Made by a program: the position numbers and the translations under genes
Notes under the pieces: model-generated
What the model saw: the letters and a program-made list of their open reading frames with translations, nothing else
Told to the model about the DNA's origin: nothing
Database searches by the model: none
Shown: piece after piece, positions 53,297 through 62,238 of the stretch
Position numbering within the stretch: the stretch's first letter is position 1
Layout: each line of letters opens with the position of its first letter
Assembly: GCA_003242885.1 (NCBI GenBank)
Contig: QKMZ01000003.1
Span: 372,001 to 436,000 of the forward strand
Direction: 5' to 3'
Length of the DNA stretch: 64,000 nt
Origin: Candidatus Melainabacteria bacterium
Lineage (GTDB): Bacteria > Cyanobacteriota > Vampirovibrionia > Obscuribacterales > Obscuribacteraceae

Positions 53297-56143
53297 CTAC
53301 CGTTTCTTGACAGGAGTCGATGGCTTACTTTGGTTTGGCGCTTTGGTTCCTTCCGCTGATTTACCAGTCTTCTGTTGCAGCAGATTCTGGTACATGCTGG
53401 ACGGGATATTGTTTTGCTGAAATAGGCGCTTTAGCATTTCCTCAGGTGGCAAGTTTTGCTTTTGCAGTTCTGCCGCCTGCTTCATCATGTTGTCTTTCAG
53501 ATCCGTCAGAGTCTGAGTAGCTTTTTGTCTATTAGCCTTCTCGATTGCAGACTCGGAGACCAACGGCTCGTAAGTTATGCCAAGCATGTTGTTGTTCACT
53601 GTTTTTCGCTTAACTTCTTTGTATGCGTCGCCATCCCAAACAATCATTGAAGCCACTGGCTCTTTCGCCATGTTGCGAGCAACATCAGCCTGCGCTTTGT
53701 TTTCTACGGCATAGCCATTTATCGCAACTATGACGCTATCTTTTTTCATAACTGGGTCATCAACGAAAAAACCAGCGTTTGTGACTTTCATCCCAAAAGC
53801 AGGTTTTGTCTTGCAATCAGCCAACATCAGCTGCTTCATCCCATTCGGAAAATGTTTTTTCGCAAGTTGAGCGCCTTCAGTGGCATAGACCGGGTTTTTA
53901 TCCTTGTAGCGAAGCAAGAATGCACACAGTAATTCGTCGGAGTTATAACGCTCAGCAATCTGGCGATAGTTTTGCTCTGCAGCTTTCAAATCGCCGTGTC
54001 TTTCAAAATAACGAGCTTGAGCTTGCAAACCCCTAGCGGAATAAACTTCAGCTGAGAAATCAGCTAACTCTTTGGCTTTCTCCTTCGCACCATGCTCTTC
54101 CCGATAACGGATCAACCAGTCTGAACTGTTCGAAATGCGTACGTCATCTTGATCTTTTGAGACCATTTTCTCGAAGAACTTCGCAGCTTGCTCCGGTCTA
54201 TCATGAACGACACAGTAAGCCCCAAGCTCCACGTAGTGCCCTGGATCCTCCTCTGCAACCTTTTCCGCAAGCTCGATATACTTGTCTGGATTTTTGACTT
54301 CGCCATTAGCGATCATTTCCATTACATGCGTATCGAATTCCGCCATTGGTCCAAACGCTTCTCTAATCTGGTCGCTTGTTGGCTCTTTACCATATTTCTT
54401 TTCGAGCCAATCCATCGCTATCATCGGCATGTATGGAGAAAGCTTCTTCAACTCAGTCAACTGAGCCAAATCCGGCTTATTGTTTTTCAATCCCGGGCAA
54501 TAATAGAAAACTGTTCCCATAGGCATCGGAGGATTGAACCAAAGCTCCGGCGGCAGAATGCTCGACTGCGGTGCCAATCTTTCGGCAGTAGTCGTCACAG
54601 TAGTCCAATTGTACGAGGTTGCGAGTTCCGGATGGTTTACAACCATACTGTTGAAATTAGCTAAAGCCTTGTCACGCTCGGCACCTTCCATGTTGAAGCG
54701 AACAGCGACCAAAGGGAAGATGTTAAGGCTGGAGAATAGAGACTTTGCACGTTCAGCTGTTTGCTTCGCCAATTGCTCGACACCATACATCCTGGCGTTG
54801 AACATGTACTCACAGCAGAGTGCCTCTGCAATGTGGCGGCTATGAAATGCAGCAACATCCGCCCAACTCAAAACCGTGAGTGGCTGCGCACCGCTATCAC
54901 CGATGAAGCATCGTGTTGACTCCTGATTCAATTCCGGTACTAGATTTTGAACGTCATCGCGGGTGGTGCCCTTGAAAGCATTGTAGCTCTTAACGAAATC
55001 GCGTAGTTCGGCAGAGACGATGCCGGCTTGAATTACATGCCCCGTTTGTACAGACTTGCGTCCGGAGTTGAGAATGCGCATCCACTGAATCGGCAAAGAA
55101 CCATGCTTCTTCATCAATTTGTTCATTGTTTCTTCAATAGGTCGCGTTTGAGAAAAGCGCATACCGTATTGATTCTCTTCCAAAGGTGTCGATTCGGCCT
55201 CGATGTAATACCGCCAGTTCGCAGTACCGCGAATTTTTAAAGCACGAAGAATCGATTTCTCTACCGGTGTGAATTGCTGCTTTTCAGCAGCTTCAATCAT
55301 AGGCACAGCGATACCATCTCGGCACGACATACTTTCCAGGGCGATATTGGCAATCTGTCCCACCGAACTCAGCCTGTCTTCATTCAGTGCCTTTGCAATC
55401 GCAAGATGCGCACTCATCCGAGAGAGTGGCGCGCGAGTATCGCTAAACAAGCCGCAGTTCTCCAACATACTAAAGGCTGCCTGCAGCATGGCCGCTTGCT
55501 CGTGCAAAGAAGGATCGAGCGGATTCTGAGAAAGCGCTTCCGATACCCTGACATTTTCTTTGAATAATGATTCAAAACTGGCTTGTGCCACGTTCTTCAT
55601 GAAGTCATCTGGAACCGCTGATGGAGCAGTAGCAGTCAGCTTGAACTTCTCAATAAGTTGTTTTGCAAGTGGTTCGTAATTTTTCGGTGACCACGCATAA
55701 TCCTGCAAACTGAATTTGTAGTCCGTGGTCGGTTCGCCTTTGAAAGAATACGTAAAACTGTAGGCATTGCTGCCAAGATCAACCGTGGTTGTCTTGAAGT
55801 CCAAGTCCTTTACTGCAAACTTTGAATCACTCTTCCAATACTTGGCATACCCGAGCATTTCGGCAACATCATGTCCGGTGCTATCGACTATCCACTCCTG
55901 CTCATTCTGAAACTTCCATTCTTTTGGACGAACGGAGGCTTGCTCACTAATGACCGTGCTGGCAGAGGTCTGCGCCACCAGCGGCTTAGCGGCGTGTGCA
56001 TCCTTACTAGAATCATCCAAGCCAATGCTCCTAGCAGGTGAAACAGCTATGCCGATCACAAGCACTGAGGCAAGGACCGAACACGCGGACAATTTCAAAC
56101 CAGCACTTGTGCTGTATACATTGGACGACAAAATCCTTTTCAT
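53297..56143 (-). CDS. large exported TPR protein with PDZ-like domain
   Basis: 948 residues with GGAG before the ATG. A signal peptide (cleavage near 40) precedes an all-helical middle with TPR-like pairs (for example AKELADFSAEVYSARGLQAQARYFERHGDLKAAEQNY near 690). A PDZ-like segment at about 810-880 reads VTNAGFFVDDPVMKKDSVIVAINGYAVENKAQAD. The last 60 residues are Gln/Lys/Pro-rich. It may be a periplasmic scaffold; no enzyme motif is visible. It is divergent from the UvrA-paralogue gene. Confidence 0.8.
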   Translation of the reverse strand: MKRILSSNVYSTSAGLKLSACSVLASVLVIGIAVSPARSIGLDDSSKDAHAAKPLVAQTSASTVISEQASVRPKEWKFQNEQEWIVDSTGHDVAEMLGYAKYWKSDSKFAVKDLDFKTTTVDLGSNAYSFTYSFKGEPTTDYKFSLQDYAWSPKNYEPLAKQLIEKFKLTATAPSAVPDDFMKNVAQASFESLFKENVRVSEALSQNPLDPSLHEQAAMLQAAFSMLENCGLFSDTRAPLSRMSAHLAIAKALNEDRLSSVGQIANIALESMSCRDGIAVPMIEAAEKQQFTPVEKSILRALKIRGTANWRYYIEAESTPLEENQYGMRFSQTRPIEETMNKLMKKHGSLPIQWMRILNSGRKSVQTGHVIQAGIVSAELRDFVKSYNAFKGTTRDDVQNLVPELNQESTRCFIGDSGAQPLTVLSWADVAAFHSRHIAEALCCEYMFNARMYGVEQLAKQTAERAKSLFSSLNIFPLVAVRFNMEGAERDKALANFNSMVVNHPELATSYNWTTVTTTAERLAPQSSILPPELWFNPPMPMGTVFYYCPGLKNNKPDLAQLTELKKLSPYMPMIAMDWLEKKYGKEPTSDQIREAFGPMAEFDTHVMEMIANGEVKNPDKYIELAEKVAEEDPGHYVELGAYCVVHDRPEQAAKFFEKMVSKDQDDVRISNSSDWLIRYREEHGAKEKAKELADFSAEVYSARGLQAQARYFERHGDLKAAEQNYRQIAERYNSDELLCAFLLRYKDKNPVYATEGAQLAKKHFPNGMKQLMLADCKTKPAFGMKVTNAGFFVDDPVMKKDSVIVAINGYAVENKAQADVARNMAKEPVASMIVWDGDAYKEVKRKTVNNNMLGITYEPLVSESAIEKANRQKATQTLTDLKDNMMKQAAELQKQNLPPEEMLKRLFQQNNIPSSMYQNLLQQKTGKSAEGTKAPNQSKPSTPVKKR

Positions 56144-56341
56144 GGCAGCTCCGTTGAATGGTCATGCCTCGCCAGCCTATCGGGCATAGCGGCCTATAGT
56201 TACGTAACGCATACTATACACAGACTCGAAGGTCACAACCTTATAAACAGGCTCTCGACAACAATTGTTAGGGCAATTCCAGTGTGATTTAATGATGTCT
56301 CGCGCGGCAAAGGGTGCTTCGCGCAGAAACTGAAATCTTAA

Positions 56342-58864
56342 ATGAAAACGACGCTCTCCAAAAACACAGCGCATAAAGATGGATTTGTTGAAATTCGTGG
56401 AGCCCGACAAAACAATTTGTGCGGTATCGATGTCGACATACCGCGAAATGCATTTGTTGTTTTCACCGGAGTATCTGGATCAGGAAAATCATCAATTGCA
56501 TTTGGAACAATTTTTGCCGAAGCACAACGACGCTATTTCGATTCAATTGCACCATACGCGCGCCGCCTGATCGAACAGCTGCCGGCGCCAAAGGTTACTG
56601 AAATACGTGGTTTACCGCCGGCAGTCGCATTGCAGCAAAGACGCGGCGAGCCAACTGCGCGTTCTTCAGTTGGAACAATAACCAATTTATCAAATTCGCT
56701 GAGGATGCTCTTTTCTCGCGCAGGCACATATCCGAAAAACGCGAACGAACGACTCGACTCTGATGCATTTTCTCCCAACACTCACACGGGCGCTTGCCCC
56801 GATTGTCACGGCATTGGAATTCTTCACACTGTTAGAGAAGCATCGTTGGTTCCGGACGACAGTTTGAGTATCAAAGAAGGGGCGGTTGCAGCGTGGCCCG
56901 GTGCATGGCAAGGAAAAAACTACCGCGACATTTTGAACGTTCTTGGCTATGACGTAAACAAACCGTGGAAAGAACTAAAGAAGAAGGAGCGCGACTGGAT
57001 CTTATTTACTGAAGAAAAACCGGTTGTCACAGTACATGCTGAACGTGAGGCGCACAGAATTCAGCGACCCTATCAAGGTACGTACATGAGCGCCGCGGTG
57101 TATGTTCGTCATACCTTTGCCACCACTCAGAGTGCTACGCTGAGAAAGCGCGTTGCTCGATTTATGGAAAAAGCACCATGCACCGCATGTGGCGGAAAGC
57201 GATTGAGGGCAGAAGCTCTGGCAGTAAAATTTGGCGGCTTCGATATTGCACAGCTTTCTCAAATGTCACTGGCAGACCTCGCGACTGTACTTAAGAAAGA
57301 ACTCTCATCAAAGTCACCCTCAGCAAAAGGCATTGATGCGACTGCGGCAAACGAAGAAGTTGCAAAGCTTATCGTTACGGATCTAATAGATCGAATCGCA
57401 CTGCTGAGCGAATTGGGTTTGGACTACCTTTCATTGGATCGCTCCACTCCTACACTTTCCGCTGGTGAACTACAAAGACTCCGACTCACAACTCAGTTAC
57501 GCTCCGGGCTATTCGGTGTGGTTTATGTCTTAGATGAACCATCTGCGGGACTGCACCCTGCAGATACTAAAGCACTGCTAAAGACTCTCAGGCAATTGAA
57601 GCAAGACGGCAATTCTCTTTTCGTGGTGGAGCACGAGATGGATCTTGTGCGAGCTGCAGATTGGATAGTGGATGTCGGTCCGCATGCCGGTGACAAGGGT
57701 GGCAAGCTGCTCTATAGCGGTCCCCTCGAAGGGCTCTCAAAAGCGACCGAGTCTGTTACGAAGCAGTATGTTTTCAACGAGCAATCAGAACACATCAGAA
57801 AACCTATTAAGCCCTCAGGCTGGATGAAACTAAGCGCTATCAACAGGCACAATCTCAAAGACCTCGAGATAGAGTTGCCCTTATCTGTCCTTACTGTAGT
57901 GACTGGAATCTCAGGCAGTGGTAAATCAACGCTGATAAGCCAGGTTTTGGCAGACACGCTGAATTCAGCTTTGGGAAGCCAGAAAACAGAAGAAGAGTCA
58001 GAGGAAGATGCAGATGAAATTGAAGAAGATTTAGACGAACAGCGCCCGGCAAAGATTGAAGGACTGGAAAACATCAAACGTCTGGTGTGCGTGGATCAAA
58101 AACCAATCGGCAGAACCCCACGTTCTAACCTTGCAACATATACTGGACTGTTCGACTTCATTCGGAAAAAATTCGCAGCGACCTCTGAAGCCAAAGCGCG
58201 CGGATATAACGCCGGACGTTTTTCATTCAACGTAGACGGCGGGCGCTGCACCACATGTGAAGGCGAAGGTTTCGTCTCGGTCGAACTCCTTTTTCTCCCA
58301 AGCGTTTACAGCCCTTGCGCAGCATGCGGCGGAACACGCTACAACGAAGATACTCTGGCAATCAGGTATCGCGATCAAAACATCTCTGATGTCTTGGATA
58401 TGACCGTTGACGCTGCAAGTGAATTTTTTACCGAAACCCCAGCGGTCGAACGAGCTCTCAAAACACTGCGTGAAGTCGGCTTGGGTTACTTAAAGCTCGG
58501 ACAGCCAGCGACAGAATTGTCTGGTGGAGAAGCACAGCGCATCAAACTTGCGACAGAGTTGCAGAGGGTTCAAACGGGCAACACGGTTTACTTACTTGAT
58601 GAACCGACGACTGGTCTTCACCCTGCTGATGTAGAAAAGCTAATGATATTGATGCACGCACTCGTGGACGGAGGCAACACAGTGATTGTCGTCGAGCACG
58701 ACATGGATGTTGTTGCGTCAGCGGATTGGGTTATTGACCTGGGTCCAGGTGCTGGTGATTTAGGTGGAAAAGTAGTTGCAAAAGGAATTCCGGAGAAGGT
58801 TGCAAAATCTACTAACAGCCGGACCGCACCATACCTTGCGAAGAAGCTTGAAACATTGCGATAG
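56342..58864 (+). CDS. UvrA paralogue (UvrA2/DrrC-type ABC protein)
   Basis: 840 residues, about 100 shorter than excision-repair UvrA. Both ABC halves are intact: Walker A GVSGSGKSS (near 46) and GISGSGKST (near 520), signatures LSAGELQRLRL and LSGGEAQRIKLA, and the zinc knuckle CTTCEGEGF...CAACGG. The N-terminal segment that binds UvrB in UvrA is shortened. Such UvrA2 proteins are linked to drug or DNA-damage tolerance. An acidic insert (Glu/Asp-rich, about 555-575) lies in the second half. No uvrB or uvrC gene is near. Confidence 0.9.
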   Translation: MKTTLSKNTAHKDGFVEIRGARQNNLCGIDVDIPRNAFVVFTGVSGSGKSSIAFGTIFAEAQRRYFDSIAPYARRLIEQLPAPKVTEIRGLPPAVALQQRRGEPTARSSVGTITNLSNSLRMLFSRAGTYPKNANERLDSDAFSPNTHTGACPDCHGIGILHTVREASLVPDDSLSIKEGAVAAWPGAWQGKNYRDILNVLGYDVNKPWKELKKKERDWILFTEEKPVVTVHAEREAHRIQRPYQGTYMSAAVYVRHTFATTQSATLRKRVARFMEKAPCTACGGKRLRAEALAVKFGGFDIAQLSQMSLADLATVLKKELSSKSPSAKGIDATAANEEVAKLIVTDLIDRIALLSELGLDYLSLDRSTPTLSAGELQRLRLTTQLRSGLFGVVYVLDEPSAGLHPADTKALLKTLRQLKQDGNSLFVVEHEMDLVRAADWIVDVGPHAGDKGGKLLYSGPLEGLSKATESVTKQYVFNEQSEHIRKPIKPSGWMKLSAINRHNLKDLEIELPLSVLTVVTGISGSGKSTLISQVLADTLNSALGSQKTEEESEEDADEIEEDLDEQRPAKIEGLENIKRLVCVDQKPIGRTPRSNLATYTGLFDFIRKKFAATSEAKARGYNAGRFSFNVDGGRCTTCEGEGFVSVELLFLPSVYSPCAACGGTRYNEDTLAIRYRDQNISDVLDMTVDAASEFFTETPAVERALKTLREVGLGYLKLGQPATELSGGEAQRIKLATELQRVQTGNTVYLLDEPTTGLHPADVEKLMILMHALVDGGNTVIVVEHDMDVVASADWVIDLGPGAGDLGGKVVAKGIPEKVAKSTNSRTAPYLAKKLETLR

Positions 58865-58931
58865 AAAACTCTCGGAACCTCTGATAAAATCATGGTTTTG
58901 TAAGCCGTGAATTCGCCGAGGTCTTCCAACC

Positions 58932-59810
58932 GTGACAAAGCGCACCACTAAATCTAACGTCTTCCTGATTCGCCGCGAAGTGCCAGGCGCACCGAAAGCA
59001 CCAGAAGAACTGCGCTTGGCGCAGAAGAAGGTTTCCCAAGCACGCGCAGAAGAAGGCAAAAAGCGACTTGAGCTTGCGAAGGAAGCACTCTCGATTTTCC
59101 CTGATTGCGCTGAAGCTCACACTCTTATCGCGGAAGAAACATCCGAACGCCCGGCGCGAATGAAGCACTACAGGAAGGCAATCGAAGCTGCCGAGAAGAT
59201 GCTCGGCAACGAGTGGGAGCGCCGCTACAAAGGAAGCTTCTGGCTCTCCAGCGAAACTCGCCCGCTAATGCATGCCATGGCAATGCTCGCGATTGATCTC
59301 CAGTGGGAAGATCAGATCGATGAGGCATTAGATATATATCGCAAATTGATGGAGTGGAATCCAACCGATCACCAGGGCGTCCATTATCAATTCGCGGCTT
59401 GCTTGCTCGAGGCAAACCGAGGAGAAGAGCTCGAACGCTTGCTTGCAAAATATGAAGACGAGGCAAGCGCTGTACTGAGCTACACCAAAGCACTTCACCT
59501 CTTTAGAAAATACGGCTCGTCCGACAAAACGAATCAATTCTTGATCAAAGCATTCAACGTCAACATGCACGTACCGATTTATCTCGCGGAAGCTTTACCG
59601 CTTCCGGAGAGCGCACCAAGCACCATCGGATTTGGCGACGAGCGGGAAGCTGAAGCTTATGTAATGGATTGTGGCTACCTGTGGGCAGATATCAAAGGCG
59701 CCGAAAAGTGGATGGCAGAAACACTTGCTCCTGAGCTAGAGAAAAACTATCCCGACAGCGAGCTCGCAGAAGAAGCAGTCAAGAAATTGAAAAAGGGAAC
59801 GAAAGCGTAG
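58932..59810 (+). CDS. ST7-like TPR protein
   Basis: 292 residues from the GTG at 58932 with GAGG 10 bases upstream. The middle has a conserved run: WLSSETRPLMHAMAMLAIDL, EALDIYRKLMEWNPTDHQGVHYQFA, SYTKALHLFRKYG, HVPIYLAEALPLPE and IGFGDEREAEAYV. This is the pattern of bacterial TPR proteins related to the ST7 family. Probably cytoplasmic and a protein-binding module. It lies 67 bases after the UvrA-paralogue gene and may be co-transcribed with it. Confidence 0.75.
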   Translation: MTKRTTKSNVFLIRREVPGAPKAPEELRLAQKKVSQARAEEGKKRLELAKEALSIFPDCAEAHTLIAEETSERPARMKHYRKAIEAAEKMLGNEWERRYKGSFWLSSETRPLMHAMAMLAIDLQWEDQIDEALDIYRKLMEWNPTDHQGVHYQFAACLLEANRGEELERLLAKYEDEASAVLSYTKALHLFRKYGSSDKTNQFLIKAFNVNMHVPIYLAEALPLPESAPSTIGFGDEREAEAYVMDCGYLWADIKGAEKWMAETLAPELEKNYPDSELAEEAVKKLKKGTKA

Positions 59811-59855
59811 TCGCCACGATTATAGTTTCGCTTTCGTCTTGCAGTTGCTCTGCAA

Positions 59856-60188
59856 TTAGTCTTCTTGATCTTCGTCGAGAAGATTGCCTAGACGATCTAA
59901 GCGACGCTCCCAGAGCGTGCGCCGATCATTTATCCACTTCTCCGCAAGCGTGAGTGTTTTTGAATCAATCGTGCAGGTCCTCACGCGCCCAACTTTTGCA
60001 GTTTTGACAAGCCCACTCGCTTCAAGCACTTGCAGATGCTGGACAACAGCCGGCAATGACATATCGAGGGGCCGCGCAAGTTCGCTGACAGAAGCAGGCC
60101 CGCGAGTCAAGCGTTCAACCATGACCCTTCGCGTGGGATCAGCCAGCGCCTGAAATACAAGGTCAAGCGAATCAGATTGGTTAAGCAT
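59856..60188 (-). CDS. ArsR family transcriptional regulator
   Basis: 110 residues from the ATG at 60188. Winged-helix motif: FQALADPTRRVMVERLTRGPASVSELARPLDMSLPAVVQHLQVLEASGLV. No CxC metal site is visible, so it is a HTH_20-type regulator rather than a metal sensor. Its C-terminal part includes WINDRRTLWERRLDRLGNLL, common to regulators paired with SRPBCC proteins. An imperfect palindrome overlaps its start, so it may repress itself. It is divergent from rnhA. Confidence 0.88.
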   Translation of the reverse strand: MLNQSDSLDLVFQALADPTRRVMVERLTRGPASVSELARPLDMSLPAVVQHLQVLEASGLVKTAKVGRVRTCTIDSKTLTLAEKWINDRRTLWERRLDRLGNLLDEDQED

Positions 60189-60202
60189 ATCCTTAAGTAT
60201 GC
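60185..60202. promoter_or_regulatory. imperfect palindrome over the ArsR start, candidate operator
   Basis: GCATA-TC-CTTAAG-TATGC is nearly self-complementary and overlaps the start codon of the ArsR gene. Typical of an autoregulatory site; not proven. Confidence 0.4.
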
Positions 60203-60310
60203 GCACCCCCCACAGGTTTGTCAACCACGGCGCTCCCAAGCTGTCTTGGCGAGCTGTCTCGGCGAGCGGTTTCGTCCGCGCGCAATCGTGTGCGATAATT
60301 CCTAGCCGAC

Positions 60311-61090
60311 ATGACATTATTACAATCATCAATTCTTATATACACCGATGGAGCCTGCACCGGAAATCCGGGACCAGGCGGCTGGGCATGCATCGTTTCA
60401 CTGCCGGACGGCGCGGTGCACGAGCTTGGTGGCGGCGTCAAAGAAACGACCAACAATCGCATGGAAATGGCGGCGGCAATTCGCGCCCTTGCGATGCTCG
60501 AACCAAAAGAAGCAACTCCGATTGTTCTTTACACAGACTCCTCATACGTAATCAAAGGGATCACACAGTGGATCTGGGGCTGGCGCTCGCGAGGATGGAA
60601 AAGCGCGGATGGAAAGGACGTCGCGAATAGAGAGCTCTGGGAAGAGCTGTTGCGACAAGTCACACGCCTTAAGCCATCAAATGTTGAGTGGCGATACGTG
60701 CGCGGGCACTCTGGTTATGCAGGCAATGAGCGCTGCGACGAAATCGCGGTTTCGTTCGCGAAGAACAAACCAGAACAACTCTACGTCGGTCCTCGTGCTG
60801 GATACTTTATCGATTTGAGCGAATTACCTGATGCCGAACCCGTACCGGAGAATAAAAAACCATCAGGCACCGGCAGCAATACCAGTTCGGGCAGCAAAGG
60901 CGGTGGTGGCGGACCTACTACCTACTTGAGCTATCACAACGGAGTTCTACAGCGCCACAAAACATGGGCTGAGTGCGAACGGCGCGTAAAAGGGCAATCC
61001 GGAGCAAAATTCAAAAAAGCCAAATCCCCCAGCGAGGAGAGAGAAATTCTCACTGGCTGGGGGCTGGATCCGCAAACGCGGATTGACTAG
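60311..61090 (+). CDS. rnhA: ribonuclease HI with C-terminal hybrid-binding (viroplasmin-like) domain
   Basis: 259 residues. The RNase HI domain (about 7-150) has all catalytic residues in YTDGACTGNPGPGGW, NRMEM, YTDSSYV and NERCDEIA. It removes RNA from RNA:DNA hybrids. A Gly/Ser-rich linker (about 185-200) is followed by a hybrid-binding domain at about 205-250 (YLSYHNGVLQRHKTW...GAKFKKAKS), placed at the C-terminus; in eukaryotic RNase H1 and many bacteria it is N-terminal. No Shine-Dalgarno precedes the ATG. Confidence 0.93.
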   Translation: MTLLQSSILIYTDGACTGNPGPGGWACIVSLPDGAVHELGGGVKETTNNRMEMAAAIRALAMLEPKEATPIVLYTDSSYVIKGITQWIWGWRSRGWKSADGKDVANRELWEELLRQVTRLKPSNVEWRYVRGHSGYAGNERCDEIAVSFAKNKPEQLYVGPRAGYFIDLSELPDAEPVPENKKPSGTGSNTSSGSKGGGGGPTTYLSYHNGVLQRHKTWAECERRVKGQSGAKFKKAKSPSEEREILTGWGLDPQTRID

Positions 61091-61113
61091 TCGTCGCCGA
61101 GCAATTAACCTGC

Positions 61114-61641
61114 TTATTTTTTCAACGACAACAGATATTCGTCGAGCTTATCGAGCGTAGCAGCGTATCCGCCATTCATTGATTCGAAGCCATCTTCGAA
61201 AGTCTTACGCTCCAGATCGCTTGCATTGATTGGCACAGCTTCCAGGGTCAATTTCGTTTTATCACCCTGCGCTTCAAATGTATAAGTGCAAAGAGTGTCT
61301 TGCGGCCAATCAGGAGCCATCGGGTGCTTGCCTGCACCACCTTCAGGGTCGGAAAACGAGCTGACAATCACGATTCTGTCAGGAGGGGAAATTTCACGAA
61401 TCACCCACTTGCCCCACATTTCAAAACCGTTTGGCGCTGCCATTCTATAAAGGAAAGTTCCGCCGACTTTGAAGTCGAACTCTTTGATCGTCAGATCAAA
61501 TCCTTTCGGTCCCCACCAATGCTCCAAGTGCTTACGCTCGGAGGTGCATTGGAAAACCAGCTCTCTTGGAGCGTTTACAACACGCGTATAAACGAAAGTT
61601 TTCCCCTCAACTGTCGAAGACTGTTCTTTACTGTTTGCCAT
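61114..61641 (-). CDS. SRPBCC/AHSA1 domain protein
   Basis: 175 residues from the ATG at 61641, which has AGAGGA upstream; an upstream in-frame start at 61770 would overlap the ArsR gene entirely and is not used. AHSA1-type motifs: VVNAPRELVFQ, HLEHWWGPKGF, GGTFLYRM and the C-terminal GFESMNGGY helix. Such proteins bind hydrophobic ligands. The gene overlaps the ArsR gene by 14 bases, a standard ArsR/SRPBCC operon. Cytoplasmic. Confidence 0.9.
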   Translation of the reverse strand: MANSKEQSSTVEGKTFVYTRVVNAPRELVFQCTSERKHLEHWWGPKGFDLTIKEFDFKVGGTFLYRMAAPNGFEMWGKWVIREISPPDRIVIVSSFSDPEGGAGKHPMAPDWPQDTLCTYTFEAQGDKTKLTLEAVPINASDLERKTFEDGFESMNGGYAATLDKLDEYLLSLKK

Positions 61642-62023
61642 CTCGTTTTCCTCTTTTGTCTTTGTCGTTATCTTTCTGTGTATCTTCTTGATTCTCTCGC
61701 GCTTGCAAGTCGGAGAGATACTCCTCAAGCCGATCGAGACTGTCTTCCCAAAACTTTCTATATTGTTCAACCCAATCAGCAGCCTGCTGCAGGGGCTTTG
61801 CCTCGAGCCGACATGGACGCCATTGGGCTTCGCGAGTCCGTGAAATCAACCCGGCACGCTCAAGAACCTTCAAGTGCTTTGTAATGGCCGGAAGGGTCAT
61901 AGCGAAAGGCTCCGCGAGGTCTGTCACAGAGGACTCGCCTGCTGCCAATCGCGCAAGAATGGCTCTTCGCGTGGGATCTGCGAGCGCTGCAAATGTAGTG
62001 CTTAATTGATCTTGGGAAGGCAT
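61628..62023 (-). CDS. ArsR family transcriptional regulator
   Basis: 131 residues. Winged-helix motif FAALADPTRRAILARLAAGESSVTDLAEPFAMTLPAITKHLKVLERAGLI; no metal Cys pair. The C-terminal tail is charged. It is translationally coupled to the SRPBCC gene by a 14-base overlap. A palindrome just upstream (62032-62057) is a likely operator, so it should repress its own operon. Confidence 0.92.
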   Translation of the reverse strand: MPSQDQLSTTFAALADPTRRAILARLAAGESSVTDLAEPFAMTLPAITKHLKVLERAGLISRTREAQWRPCRLEAKPLQQAADWVEQYRKFWEDSLDRLEEYLSDLQARENQEDTQKDNDKDKRGKRDGKQ

Positions 62024-62031
62024 CGTATTTC

Positions 62032-62057
62032 ACCAATTGGTTAATTAACCTGTTGGT
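62032..62057. promoter_or_regulatory. nested palindromes upstream of the ArsR/SRPBCC operon
   Basis: ACCAATTGGT, the perfect 12-base GGTTAATTAACC (62039-62050) and a similar CCTGTTGGT lie end to end, starting 9 bases before the ArsR start. The repeated CCAATTGG/CCTGTTGG boxes with the central palindrome look like a dimer-pair operator. Confidence 0.6.
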
Positions 62058-62238
62058 AAATTACTACTTTCTGACGCAAGCGTCAACCCCGGACGCCCGA
62101 TGGAAGAAAACACCCAAAAGCCGCAACTACTAGGAGATACAACCAAAACACGGCGTCAAAGTGAATCTCATATCAGGCGCTAAAGTGGACTCCCCTCCAG
62201 CCACAAAACACATTCCTTATATATGCAGGGCAAATACC

